Source of the DNA: Encephalitozoon hellem ATCC 50504
Lineage: Eukaryota > Microsporidia > Unikaryonidae
Length of the DNA: 64,000 nt
Direction: 5' to 3'
NCBI RefSeq assembly: GCF_000277815.2
Contig: NC_018470.1
Coordinates: 62,001-126,000, forward strand
Below, piece by piece: positions 52,938 through 61,719 of the stretch. How positions within the stretch are numbered: the stretch's first letter is position 1; every line of letters starts with the position of its first letter. The notes beneath the pieces are model-generated. The model was not told the origin of the DNA and did no database searches. It saw nothing but the letters and a program-made list of their open reading frames with translations. Both the position numbers and the translations under genes were made by a program.

Positions 52938-53420
52938 ATGGACCAAAAGCTCAAACACTTTCTTGACAATTCGAACTTCCGAAAGGACAGAAAAGGTAAG
53001 AAAAAGAAGATAGAGGTGTCTGGAGGAAAGAATGAGGAGGGACAGGAAGAGATTTTGATGATTAGAGACGGGCAAATTGTTGTCAATGACGCAAGCATGT
53101 ACGTGGACACGCACAAGGATATGGAGATGGAGGTGATGGAAGACGATAGGATTGTGACATCCTCGACATTCAGTAAGAAGAAGGGGGCGCTGAGGTGGAG
53201 CAAGAAGGAGATAGAATTGTTCTACAAGGCACTGGAGATATGTGGGATTGAGTTTTCGTTGATAAGCTCATTATTTCCAAACAAGGAGAGGAAGCACATA
53301 AAAGCAAAGTACATAAAGGAAGTCAAGGTCAACCCAGAAAGGATAAACGAGGTTTTGAATGAGTACAAGACATTTGACCAGGTGGCCTACAACAACCTTA
53401 GAAACTATCTTCTTGAATAG
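52938..53420 (+). CDS. BDP1: TFIIIB subunit Bdp1 (minimal)
   Basis: A 160-residue protein. The open frame begins inside ORC1 (TTG 52824), but the ATG at 52938 directly follows TACACCCATCCG, so I start there, 25 bp after the ORC1 stop. Its C-terminal half is a SANT domain, RWSKKEIELFYKALEICGIEFSLISSLFPNKERKHIKAKYIKEVKVNP, which closely fits Bdp1 (the extended SANT of TFIIIB''). Yeast Bdp1 is 594 residues; only the SANT core and a short basic N-terminus remain. Confidence 0.85.
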   Translation: MDQKLKHFLDNSNFRKDRKGKKKKIEVSGGKNEEGQEEILMIRDGQIVVNDASMYVDTHKDMEMEVMEDDRIVTSSTFSKKKGALRWSKKEIELFYKALEICGIEFSLISSLFPNKERKHIKAKYIKEVKVNPERINEVLNEYKTFDQVAYNNLRNYLLE

Positions 53421-53429
53421 AAGGACTTT

Positions 53430-53446
53430 AATAAATCTACTTTATT
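53430..53446. terminator. Opposed AATAAA signals in a 38-bp convergent gap
   Basis: AATAAA at 53430-53435 (plus strand, after Bdp1) and TTTATT at 53441-53446 (AATAAA on the minus strand, after the AIG1-like gene) lie five bases apart between the two stops. Confidence 0.55.
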
Positions 53447-53458
53447 TCCTTTGCAGCC

Positions 53459-54166
53459 CTACAGCAATTTCTTCTTGAGGGTCTTGGGATACATTCTTGT
53501 GTTAGTGATCCTGGAGAGCAGCATAAACAGTTTGTAATAGCATATGACAAGCAGGATTGCTACAAAGACAAAGACTGCTCTCATCAGCATTGTCATGTAA
53601 CCCAAGAACGGATAGACCCAGTAATCGTTAAGTTTCTGGAAGTGGTGGATGACGACGAAGTAGACGATGCCGAAGATGCCAAAGAACAAGTAGTGCCTCT
53701 TTTTCTCGTAAATGTCGACGCCCGCCTGGTCTATAAGGAGGACAAGAAAAGGAAATAAGTGAAGAGAGACTTCACATATCAGCGGTGTTCTAATGCCTGC
53801 CATGTAAAATTCTCTGTTTTTCAACAGCGTTGGATTTATGAAGTTGAGTGTCCAGAAGACTGTTGTTACCAATGCCTCCATTGGAAGAGTGACTGAGATA
53901 AAGTCTCTATAGACCTCCTTGAAGGCCAAAGCTCCCATGTGCTTCACACAGTAGCTCAGAAGCAGTGTTATTACTGTCATGTACAAGCCTATTTGTGTTA
54001 TGTAGATGTGGCTGCCACCAGCAAGCTTATTGACGAAGTCTATCCACTCTCTTGGCTGTGAATAGTCTGTTCCCCCGTAAACGCAGAATATCAAAAGGGC
54101 TCCTTTGAGGACCTCCCTTGATGCTGACAAATATCTAAACCTTGCCATAAAGTGACAGTGCATCAT
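53459..54166 (-). CDS. AIG1/FAR-17a-family membrane hydrolase, copy 1
   Basis: A 235-residue protein with about six hydrophobic segments. Motifs ITQIGLYMT (Thr57), SVTLPMEALVTTVFWTLNFINPTLL and CEVSLHLFPFLVLLID (His136) match the AIG1/ADTRP family of membrane-bound hydrolases, which use a Thr-His pair to cut branched fatty acid esters. A terminal VYPFLGYM also fits. The ATG could be the second codon (54163) or codon 7 (54148). A related gene lies directly upstream on the same strand (53459 and 54263 genes are in tandem). Confidence 0.75.
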   Translation of the reverse strand: MMHCHFMARFRYLSASREVLKGALLIFCVYGGTDYSQPREWIDFVNKLAGGSHIYITQIGLYMTVITLLLSYCVKHMGALAFKEVYRDFISVTLPMEALVTTVFWTLNFINPTLLKNREFYMAGIRTPLICEVSLHLFPFLVLLIDQAGVDIYEKKRHYLFFGIFGIVYFVVIHHFQKLNDYWVYPFLGYMTMLMRAVFVFVAILLVICYYKLFMLLSRITNTRMYPKTLKKKLL

Positions 54167-54262
54167 GAAATTAAAGTAAAATAGTCTTGGAACAATCAGG
54201 CCTCAATGATTTAGCAACACCTAAGACATGTCATATATAGGATGCTTTGACCAATTATACTT

Positions 54263-54961
54263 CTAGATTTGATTGCTTTCAGACTCCTCATAGCCCTGAT
54301 GAATTGTGTCATTAATTGAGATAAGGCTCCTATAAAAAGCAACGCCTATAAGACATGATGCAGCTATGAACAATATCCTTTTTAAGGGCCCATAATTGAA
54401 TGCAGAACCCTGCGGATCCTTGAATATGGGATACGGCCACTTATTATCTTTTTTGTGGAAGTAGGTGATTTCCAAGAGATATAGAATACCGGACCCAAAT
54501 ATGAAGTAGATGCATCTCCTTTCCTTCCTTAGCCTCACTTCTGCTTGCGATATCAGCAGGAGAACGATTGGGAAGAGATGGGACGACATTTCTATAAATA
54601 GACTGTCGCTGTCGTTCATAACGGACTTACCTAGAAGAAGCTTGCGATCAGTAACATAGAGGCTCCAGAATAGCACGGTTACTATTCCTTCTAGGGAGAA
54701 CGCCACGGCAAGCATATCCTTGTAAACGGCCTCTAGCTTTTTTCCTGCTTTGGTTTTCACAATATATCCAAGAACTGTTGAAATAATAGTTAAGTACAGT
54801 GATATAAATGTGAAGTATATGAACTTCCCGGCAGTAAAAGCACTTGCAGCCCCAAGAACAGCGGAGGTGTGAGAGCAGTCCATTGCTGCATACACACAAA
54901 GCCCTAGAAGCAGCAGCTTTAGAACTTCCTTTAGAGTTAGTTTTATTCTACTTTTTTCCAT
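54263..54961 (-). CDS. AIG1/FAR-17a-family membrane hydrolase, copy 2
   Basis: A 232-residue multipass protein and tandem paralogue of the gene at 53459. Shared positions include YFTFISLYLTII (Thr51), VAFSLEGIVTVLFWSLYVTDRKLLL and EMSSHLFPIVLLLI (His128), plus the WPYPIF motif near residue 175. Both copies keep the Thr/His pair. The sequences have diverged strongly, so the duplication appears old. ATG follows AGGCCCT. Confidence 0.75.
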   Translation of the reverse strand: MEKSRIKLTLKEVLKLLLLGLCVYAAMDCSHTSAVLGAASAFTAGKFIYFTFISLYLTIISTVLGYIVKTKAGKKLEAVYKDMLAVAFSLEGIVTVLFWSLYVTDRKLLLGKSVMNDSDSLFIEMSSHLFPIVLLLISQAEVRLRKERRCIYFIFGSGILYLLEITYFHKKDNKWPYPIFKDPQGSAFNYGPLKRILFIAASCLIGVAFYRSLISINDTIHQGYEESESNQI

Positions 54962-55111
54962 AGGGCCTATTTAATATCCGAAAATATCGATAAGAAGGTG
55001 TGACTAGGAACCTTTTGTTTTGGATTTTACAGAAGGGTGGATAGAAGTGCAGAGGTCTAAGAGATAGGGAGCTGGGGATAAAACAATAAAAAAGCACCCC
55101 TTGACACAGGG

Positions 55112-55582
55112 ATGCTAAAGATATATGAGGATATAATCAACGAGGTTATATCCAAGCTTGAGCAGGCTGAAGATGAGACAAACCTGGGGAAGTCCGCGAT
55201 TCATGAGCTTAGAAATGAGTGGAGAGAAAGACTTATTGAATATACGCAGGGCGAGTGGGGTGTAGAGAGAAATATAAATAACGATGGCCAAGGATACCGT
55301 GGATACGAAAGGCCCCCTGAGGAGTCTGGAAGTGGCTTTAATGGAAGCACGATGATAGAGAGGGAGGACGGGATGTTTGAGGACTACGAAAGCCTGAGTG
55401 CCTCGAGTGGAGATTCTGAAATAATAGGGAAAAAGGGTAATGTTGGTAACTGCATGGTTTGCCTATATGTAAAGGTTAACATGTCGAAGGGGAAGTGGAA
55501 GTGCACGTTTAAGCAGGGATTTATTAGCATAGGAAACATAGACTTTGTGTTTAACTCCGCTCAGGGAGAGCTTGAGTGGTGA
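55112..55582 (+). CDS. TOA1: TFIIA large subunit (Toa1)
   Basis: A 156-residue general transcription factor subunit. N-terminal YEDIINEVISKLEQAEDETNL...LRNEWRERL is the four-helix-bundle part; C-terminal KGKWKCTFKQGFISIGNIDFVFNSAQGELEW is the beta-barrel part that contacts TBP and DNA. The linker between is short and acidic. Human TFIIA alpha/beta is 376 residues. The ATG follows GCACCCCTTGACACAGGG. Confidence 0.9.
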   Translation: MLKIYEDIINEVISKLEQAEDETNLGKSAIHELRNEWRERLIEYTQGEWGVERNINNDGQGYRGYERPPEESGSGFNGSTMIEREDGMFEDYESLSASSGDSEIIGKKGNVGNCMVCLYVKVNMSKGKWKCTFKQGFISIGNIDFVFNSAQGELEW

Positions 55583-55653
55583 GCAATTTTATTTAATAAA
55601 GAATCCTTGTATATGCGGAAATGTTTGAGAAGTTAGTGGGATGAGCCCTGGAA

Positions 55654-56691
55654 ATGGGGATTAAGCAACTGTCCAAGCTCCTGAAGGAGAACAGCGCGAA
55701 TGGGATCAAAGAAAGGCCATTGGCATACTACTCGTCAAAAAGAATAGCGATTGATGCCTCTATGTCGATATATCAGTTCTTGATAGCTGTTAGGTCTGAT
55801 GGGTCGATGCTAGGGAGCGGGGATGCAACGACATCCCATTTAGTGGGGCTTTTTTACCGAACGATTCGGATGGTCGAACTGGGAATAACGCCTGTGTATG
55901 TGTTTGACGGGGCGCCACCTGAGATCAAGATGAAGGAGCTAGGAAAGAGGAATGAGAGAAGAGCGATGGCGGATAAGGAATACAGGGAAGCATCTGAGGC
56001 TGGAGATAAGAGGCTTATGGAAATGTATGACAAAAGAAAGACAAAGGTGACTGGAGTCCATGTTGAGGAGTGTAAAAGGCTTCTTGGGCTGATGGGGATA
56101 CCGTTTGAGACAGCGCCCAGTGAAGCAGAGGCATACTGTGCCTTTCTATGCAGAAAAAGAATTGTCTATGGTGTTGCGACCGAAGACATGGATTCCCTGA
56201 CGTTTGGATCTCCTGTAGTGCTAAGAAACTTCAGTGGAGCCCAGAGCAAGAAGCTTCCTGTTGTCGAGTACAATCTTCGGCAGTTGCTTGAGGATCTTTC
56301 TTTGGAACAAAATGAGTTTATTGATCTGTGTATTCTCCTGGGGTGTGATTATTGCGACACCCTGAAAGGGATAGGGCCCAAGAAGGCGCTGGGGCTTATA
56401 AGGAAGCATAGGAGTATTGAGAGGATTCTTCAGGAGGAGAATCTGGATGTGCCTGGCGGCTGGGGATATGAAGAGGCTCAGAAGATATTCATGAATCTTG
56501 GGGAGATTGGTGATTCAAGGGAGTTTAATATCTCCTGGAGTTCGATCGATAAAAGTGGGATTGTGAAGTTTCTTGTTGAAGAAAAGGGATTTGACCTGGA
56601 AAGAGTCAACAAAGGTGTCGAGAAGCTTATAAACTCTAGAAAAAAGAGTATGCAAGGGAGGCTGGATGGATTCATAACAAAAAGCAAGTGA
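55654..56691 (+). CDS. FEN1: Flap endonuclease FEN1
   Basis: A 345-residue nuclease that removes 5' flaps in lagging-strand replication and repair. Catalytic acidic residues are in AIDASMSIYQFL, YVFDGAPPEIK, APSEAEAYCAFL and TEDMDSLTFG; GCDYC and the KGIGPKKALGLI helix-hairpin-helix are present; the C-terminal QGRLDGFI is a PCNA-interacting motif of QxxLxxFF type with Ile in the last position. The gene converges with ORC4, with 9 bp between stop codons. ATG follows AGCCCTGGAA. Confidence 0.97.
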   Translation: MGIKQLSKLLKENSANGIKERPLAYYSSKRIAIDASMSIYQFLIAVRSDGSMLGSGDATTSHLVGLFYRTIRMVELGITPVYVFDGAPPEIKMKELGKRNERRAMADKEYREASEAGDKRLMEMYDKRKTKVTGVHVEECKRLLGLMGIPFETAPSEAEAYCAFLCRKRIVYGVATEDMDSLTFGSPVVLRNFSGAQSKKLPVVEYNLRQLLEDLSLEQNEFIDLCILLGCDYCDTLKGIGPKKALGLIRKHRSIERILQEENLDVPGGWGYEEAQKIFMNLGEIGDSREFNISWSSIDKSGIVKFLVEEKGFDLERVNKGVEKLINSRKKSMQGRLDGFITKSK

Positions 56692-56700
56692 TGCAAGCAC

Positions 56701-57543
56701 TTACAGGGTTCTATACATCAGGTTTTTCAGATACAAGGGCCTAGTGCTGGATACATGTCTTTTGAAACTACACGAGTCTACAAGCAGGCAGCCTTCTTTG
56801 TCTATAACCCCTGAGTCAAGGATGTCGAGATAGTAGGATAGAATCTCCATGCTTGTTACGCCCCTGAGTTCATTGACATCAGACGTAAATGCTCGGAACT
56901 CAGATACACAATTGATGTACTTTATCCTCCTCCTAAATGCTATCAGGATAAGTGTTATGTGAATCGGGTTAAACAGGGAATACAGGGTTTCTATGGTATA
57001 CTCCGGGATGCCGTATTTCTTTGCAATTATTCTTTTCGATAAAGCCGAAATGCTTGGGTCGATGCTATATTGTCTTTGGATCTCTTCGGATCGCCCTGTC
57101 CCTGTTAGTTGGATATATAATGCTTTGTATGACTCGAAGGGAAGAAAGCCTATGAAAAAGACTCGGTGGTTGAATCTCGACTTGACTCGTCTTTCCAGTC
57201 TGTCTAGAAAAGTGCAAGACGTCGATACAAGGACTAGACAGCAGGAATTCTTTCTAGCTTTTTCAAGGTAATGATATATATGCAGCTGGAAGGAGATCGG
57301 CATTTCGTCGTTTATAGCAATAAAAAAAACTTTTCCATCAGGATTTTCGTCCTTTGGAGTCGTTGGAAGGACCTCCACAACTGTCCTGTTTCTTTTCTGT
57401 GCATGCCTCTTCACCAGTCCGACAACTATGGAAAGTATGTCGTGGTCGAGTCCGCACAAGAGAAAATGCTCTTGATTTTTGTCCACAAGGCATGTTATCT
57501 CAGATATTGTGTTTCTAAAGCATGCTTCAACTGCTTCGTCCAT
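56701..57543 (-). CDS. ORC4: Origin recognition complex ORC4
   Basis: A 280-residue protein. The motif VSTSCTFLDRLERRVKSRFNHRVFF matches the ORC4 sensor/arginine segment (LLEKRVKSRFSHR). The P-loop region reads LLCGLDHDILSIVV with no GKT, and Walker B is VFFIAINDE, so ATP binding looks lost or altered. C-terminal part shows a winged-helix-like region (IEFLSYYLDILDSGVI...). It is shorter than human ORC4 (436). ATG follows TGCCTCCCTC. Confidence 0.8.
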   Translation of the reverse strand: MDEAVEACFRNTISEITCLVDKNQEHFLLCGLDHDILSIVVGLVKRHAQKRNRTVVEVLPTTPKDENPDGKVFFIAINDEMPISFQLHIYHYLEKARKNSCCLVLVSTSCTFLDRLERRVKSRFNHRVFFIGFLPFESYKALYIQLTGTGRSEEIQRQYSIDPSISALSKRIIAKKYGIPEYTIETLYSLFNPIHITLILIAFRRRIKYINCVSEFRAFTSDVNELRGVTSMEILSYYLDILDSGVIDKEGCLLVDSCSFKRHVSSTRPLYLKNLMYRTL

Positions 57544-57598
57544 GAGGGAGGCAAAAAGAGAGCAATCTTTGATGCAAGGATCTTCGATGCAAAAGGAA

Positions 57599-57670
57599 TG
57601 CTAGATCCCGGGTTCGAACCGGGGACACCTAGATCTTCAGTCTAGTGCTCTTCCACTGAGCTAATCCAGC
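57599..57670 (-). tRNA. tRNA-Phe (GAA)
   Basis: A 72-nt cloverleaf on the minus strand. Acceptor stem GCTGGAT pairs with ATCTAGC (one G-T); D arm GCTC/GAGC; anticodon stem-loop CTAGA-CTGAAGA-TCTAG, giving anticodon GAA; T arm CCCGG-TTCGAAC-CCGGG; discriminator A. No CCA and no intron are encoded. It sits in a 200-bp gap between the divergent ORC4 and PI4-kinase genes; a plus-strand open frame crossing it is a shadow. Confidence 0.97.
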
Positions 57671-57745
57671 TGGTGTGTGTGCACAGGACATACATCCAGA
57701 CACAAAAGCCACTCCTTCATCCCCTTGTTTACTCAAGCCCAAGGA

Positions 57746-59881
57746 ATGGATCATCATAGCAACACCACCTCGTTAAGGGAACTATTCTCCTCTTCGCATC
57801 CAGACCTTCTCTCGGCAATAGAATACATGCATGAGCACCCGTCCGTAGGAATATGGCAATACATATGCAGTAGAATCAGATACTTCGATCCCCAGATCCA
57901 CTACCTTCCTCAGCTTGTTCATGTATTCCTCTACAATAAAGACCGAGTGGCTAGTAAGCCAATGCATGACCTTCTGAGATACTGGGCATCCAGAGATAAA
58001 GAATTTTCCTGTGCACTATACTTCCATCTAAGAGGCGCTCTTGAAAGTGGCAGCGACGCAAGATCTATATCCTGTTACTTTCTGATCTGCGATATGTTTG
58101 AAATGGAGAGAAAGAGAATGTGTAGAAACACAAGGATCCTGGAAATACAATACAGGTACAAGAGGAAGATAGGCAGGACGTTCTTTACACCGGCCTCAAG
58201 AAAAGGATATCCTCCCCTCAGAGGAATTTTTCTTTTTTTTGTGAAGGCTGTGTCATGGGTAACCGATCCAAGGCTCTTCAGGAGGATTTGCAACTACGAG
58301 GAGATGTTTTTGGAAACAAGGGATGTGTGCAATATCAATGTGAAGAAAGACCTAAGGTTCGGAAACGCATTCGACGGACTGGGTGTGGGGGCAAATGTTT
58401 CGTTTCTCGAGTCGCTTGTCGAGATCCCAAGTAGGCTCAAGAAACTTCCAAGACACCTAAGAGAAAGGGGGCTGGAGATGGAGATCAAGCTGCTGAACCA
58501 TAATCTGCCTGCAAGGGTATTCCTTCCACTACATTCAGGGAGGTTTGTGTTGACAGCCAGGGTTGAGGAATCATTTCTTTTGGATTCTGCCGAAAACTCC
58601 CCGTTTCTTGTTGTATTTGAGACTGCATTGGAGGTGCCGAGAAAGAGCTGTGCAAGGGATGAGATAAAGGATGCTCTGTTTCTGAAGCAGCAGCTCGATG
58701 CAGTCAGTGGCCTCTCTTCTCTAAGCGAGATACACATTGTCAAAGACAATGTGATGGCCTCTATAGAAAAGATCCTGATGACCAAAAGGTATGAAGACAC
58801 CTCTTCTGAGAATTCTCTAAGTACAGAGACTTCCCAGAATAGTGAAAGAAGAAAGAATAAGCACCTTGACGATATCTATATCAGAAAGAAGACTGGAAAG
58901 CATGGAGGAGACGGAGGGATTCTTCTCATGAACTCCAGGTCATATTCTGCAGGGCAGCTGGGACAGGGATGCTCTCTTACCCCCCTACCCAAGGAAAGTG
59001 CAAGCACGCATACACACACTGGATACAGATGCCATGACGGATGGATACTTAAGAAGGCAGAGCTTAAGAAGACTTCTTTGTTCGGCAAAGTAATTGGATG
59101 GTGTGCAGAGTCCATAATTGTCAAGACGGGAGACTCTCTAAAACAGGAGTTGATAGCACACCAGGTTTTACGTGAGATGAAAAGGATCTGGAGGGAAGAA
59201 AATAGTTCTCTGTGGGTCAGGCCATACAAGATCTACCTTGTAAGTGATACAAGCGGAATAATTGAGACTGTGGTCGATGCAACATCGATACACAAGATAA
59301 AGAAGAAGATGATGTCTGAAAGTAAGAATTACTCTCTGAAGAACTACTTTGCAGAGTCCTTTGAGCTGAACAGTGAGAAGTATAAGAGCTGTTTGAGAAA
59401 CTTCTTGTACTCCCTTGTGGGATATTCGTTGGCTACATACATTCTGCAGGTGAAGGACAGACACAACGGGAACATAATGATCGACGGACAGGGACACATT
59501 GTCCACGTTGACTTCGGGTTCATAATGGGAAACCACCCCGGATTCTACTGTGTTGAGGCGGCGCCGTTCAAATTCTCAAAGGAGTATCTTGAGCTTCTTG
59601 GAGATCTTATGGATGAGTTCAAGAACCTGTTTCTCCAAGGATATATGGCGCTGAGGAAGCACAGCGGCCGACTCTTCAGGATAATGGAGACGATGCCTGG
59701 AAACTCGGCCACAGAATGCTTCAACAGAAGAGAAGTGCAGAACTTCAAGGATAGATTCCAAATGGATCTCAGTGACGAGAGAGTTGAGGAACATGTGACA
59801 TACTTGATAAACAAGAGTCTCAACAGTATGGGAACGGGGTTGTATGACTCGTATCAGTATTTTTCATATGGATACCTTTAG
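57746..59881 (+). CDS. Phosphatidylinositol 4-kinase (Pik1/PI4KB-like)
   Basis: A 711-residue lipid kinase. The frame begins at GTG 57677; the ATG at 57746 follows CTCAAGCCCAAGGA. The N-terminal ~140 residues resemble the LKU helical domain (ADLLRYWASRD). The C-terminal PI3/4-kinase catalytic domain (about 450-711) has SLKQELIAHQVLREM, the catalytic loop VKDRHNGNIMIDGQGHIVHVDFGFIMG and the C-terminal QYFSYGYL. The 4-kinase type is suggested by the LKU-like start and DFGFIMGNHPG. It supplies PI4P in the Golgi; a partial Sac1 PI4P phosphatase lies at the window end. Confidence 0.9.
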   Translation: MDHHSNTTSLRELFSSSHPDLLSAIEYMHEHPSVGIWQYICSRIRYFDPQIHYLPQLVHVFLYNKDRVASKPMHDLLRYWASRDKEFSCALYFHLRGALESGSDARSISCYFLICDMFEMERKRMCRNTRILEIQYRYKRKIGRTFFTPASRKGYPPLRGIFLFFVKAVSWVTDPRLFRRICNYEEMFLETRDVCNINVKKDLRFGNAFDGLGVGANVSFLESLVEIPSRLKKLPRHLRERGLEMEIKLLNHNLPARVFLPLHSGRFVLTARVEESFLLDSAENSPFLVVFETALEVPRKSCARDEIKDALFLKQQLDAVSGLSSLSEIHIVKDNVMASIEKILMTKRYEDTSSENSLSTETSQNSERRKNKHLDDIYIRKKTGKHGGDGGILLMNSRSYSAGQLGQGCSLTPLPKESASTHTHTGYRCHDGWILKKAELKKTSLFGKVIGWCAESIIVKTGDSLKQELIAHQVLREMKRIWREENSSLWVRPYKIYLVSDTSGIIETVVDATSIHKIKKKMMSESKNYSLKNYFAESFELNSEKYKSCLRNFLYSLVGYSLATYILQVKDRHNGNIMIDGQGHIVHVDFGFIMGNHPGFYCVEAAPFKFSKEYLELLGDLMDEFKNLFLQGYMALRKHSGRLFRIMETMPGNSATECFNRREVQNFKDRFQMDLSDERVEEHVTYLINKSLNSMGTGLYDSYQYFSYGYL

Positions 59882-59926
59882 TCTGAGATTAAACGATTTT
59901 TTTTGCTATTAGGAATATCCTTTATT

Positions 59927-60760
59927 ATGTCGCTCAGAAGAATCAGGCTGCCAAACAAACCTTTGGTGATTTCATCTCTGGGTGATTCTGTATACATTGG
60001 TGATGCACATGGATTTGCATACGAGATGAAGCCTCCTTACATTTCCCGAACTGTTATACTTCAATCATCTGGGCCCATATCTGCACTAGCTGTTGGAAAG
60101 GATGTGTACTACGGCAACTGGGATGGCGATGTAGGTGTTGTTGGGGGAAAGAAGATTAATCTGGGAGGCGAGATTGTGAAGTGTATGCTGATCCACGGAG
60201 ACAGAATTTACGTGTCTGTGGGGCTAATGGTATATGGTCTTAGCCTTGGCTTGGATATAGAGTGCTCTTACGAAGTTAAGCATAAAGTGCTGTGCATGAG
60301 TGCCTTTCAAGGATCTGTTTATTGCGGGATGGGTGTGTCATTTCTGTCGCGGATTCATGACGAGTTTGAGATTATTGGGAGAAGTTTACACGACACTTCT
60401 ATATTCTGTATTTGTGGAGAGTATACAGGATCTGCAGATGGAAGGGTTTTGAGGCAAGACTATTGTGATCTGGACAATGCTGAGGAAATTTATAAAGGAA
60501 ATAACTGGATTAGGTCAATTTACAATCAATATCTGTTCTCTGATGGAAGGAATGTGATGGCCGATGTTGATGGATTAAAAGGTAATGGGAGCTGTGGAGT
60601 GAAGCCGATATACTCACATGAAGAAGATGTGCTTGGTGTGATCAAGGTTGGAGGTACGGTTATTTCCATTGGCCTGGACTACTGCTACTGTGTCTTTGAG
60701 ATTGCCCCAGGTCTTAGTCCAGAGGAAGAGATGGAGATAGCAGAACTCATGAACGAGTGA
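59927..60760 (+). CDS. Beta-propeller-like protein, WD40-type
   Basis: A 277-residue protein. The open frame begins at TTG 59903; the first ATG is 59927. It is composed of short beta-strand repeats (PLVISSLGDSVYIGDAHGFAYEM, ISALAVGKDVYYGNWDGDVGVV, FCICGEYTGSADGRVLRQD) consistent with a seven-bladed propeller. Canonical GH/WD pairs are degraded. Function unknown; possible roles are assembly chaperone or RNA-processing scaffold. Confidence 0.6.
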   Translation: MSLRRIRLPNKPLVISSLGDSVYIGDAHGFAYEMKPPYISRTVILQSSGPISALAVGKDVYYGNWDGDVGVVGGKKINLGGEIVKCMLIHGDRIYVSVGLMVYGLSLGLDIECSYEVKHKVLCMSAFQGSVYCGMGVSFLSRIHDEFEIIGRSLHDTSIFCICGEYTGSADGRVLRQDYCDLDNAEEIYKGNNWIRSIYNQYLFSDGRNVMADVDGLKGNGSCGVKPIYSHEEDVLGVIKVGGTVISIGLDYCYCVFEIAPGLSPEEEMEIAELMNE

Positions 60761-60788
60761 CGCACCTTTAAGTGGAAGTCTGGGGAAT

Positions 60789-61094
60789 ATGTTTGTTTGG
60801 AGTTGCTTAAGACCAGAGGAAGGAATAAACAAAGCCGAGATGTTTCTGCCTCCGGATACAAACACAAAGGAAAGAAGAAGATTTGACCTAGATGATCTGC
60901 GTGTTTATTACCTGATATGTGAGGAACTTGGAATAGCCGAGGAAGAGCATATACAGAAATCCTTTTACTATTTGATGAAGTGGGCAGGGCAGGATAAGTT
61001 TAGTGGGGAGGTGGGGCTTCTTAGAAACTATATAATGAGGATCAAAAAGGAAAGAAAGGACAGGTCTAGTGAGTGGGATGTGTTAATGATGTGA
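60789..61094 (+). CDS. Small hypothetical protein, 101 residues
   Basis: The ATG at 60789 follows TCTGGGGAAT, a GGG signal. The protein is charged and appears helical over most of its length (RRFDLDDLRVYYLICEELG, EEEHIQKSFYYLMKWAGQDKF, LLRNYIMRIKKERKD). No motif is recognised. An alternative ATG is at 60840. It lies in the same direction as the propeller gene 28 bp upstream. Likely real because it follows the start-signal pattern and fills an otherwise empty gap. Confidence 0.55.
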   Translation: MFVWSCLRPEEGINKAEMFLPPDTNTKERRRFDLDDLRVYYLICEELGIAEEEHIQKSFYYLMKWAGQDKFSGEVGLLRNYIMRIKKERKDRSSEWDVLMM

Positions 61095-61176
61095 AAGAAT
61101 TTGATAAAAACCTTCAGTTACAGTACTTTCTATACCTTCACATCGATTCAATTCTTCAATAGCATTTTATTCGTGA

Positions 61177-61686
61177 TTAATCTCGTGTTTGGTATACCAT
61201 TAATAAGGCACAGGAAAGAACAACAATTATAACAAACTCTATCATGCCGAATAGGATGATCAGGATTGGGAGAAAGGAGGGCTTTTCCGACAGAATCCTG
61301 AATCCCCTCTTGCCTAGTGCCGAGCAAACCTTTCCCGATATTGCAGCCGTGATTCCCACCATTAAGGATGCAGAGAGATATGAGATACTCCTTCCCATGT
61401 CCAGCTTTTCGTCTATATTTGTTGCAATGATCAAGGCAACAAGAAAGCTACTGAAAAATATTGTTGACACCATTATCATGATGAAGTATGTGGGCCCGAG
61501 TATGGATCTATTCTGACTGCATAGAATCGATGCACCACCCGAAGAGGCCATGCCTTCACATGCGCCATAAACTGCAAGAGCTATCTCAACAGCAAGGCCT
61601 ATGGAGACGATTGAGAAGGGTGTGTCACTGTCACTTCCTGCCTCCATTGAGATGATGGGTCCTATTAACAAAAACATCAAATCCAT
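61177..61686 (-). CDS. V-type ATPase proteolipid subunit c
   Basis: A 169-residue proteolipid with four hydrophobic helices. The frame extends to a TTG at 61701; the first ATG is at 61686 (next at 61677). Helix 1 has VEIALAVYGACEGMASSGGAS (GxxxGxxxG-like), helix 4 has ILFGMIEFVIIVVLSCALL with the proton-binding Glu in the subunit c position. The protein forms the rotating ring that moves protons through the V-ATPase. Subunit c rather than c'' is suggested because Glu is in the last helix and no fifth helix is seen. Confidence 0.82.
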   Translation of the reverse strand: MDLMFLLIGPIISMEAGSDSDTPFSIVSIGLAVEIALAVYGACEGMASSGGASILCSQNRSILGPTYFIMIMVSTIFFSSFLVALIIATNIDEKLDMGRSISYLSASLMVGITAAISGKVCSALGKRGFRILSEKPSFLPILIILFGMIEFVIIVVLSCALLMVYQTRD

Positions 61687-61719
61687 CGGCTTTGAAAACA
61701 AGATCCTTCTAAACCTCGA

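Noticed and set aside
57271..57645. Plus-strand open frame of 124 codons
   Set aside because: Runs antisense to ORC4 and through the tRNA-Phe gene.
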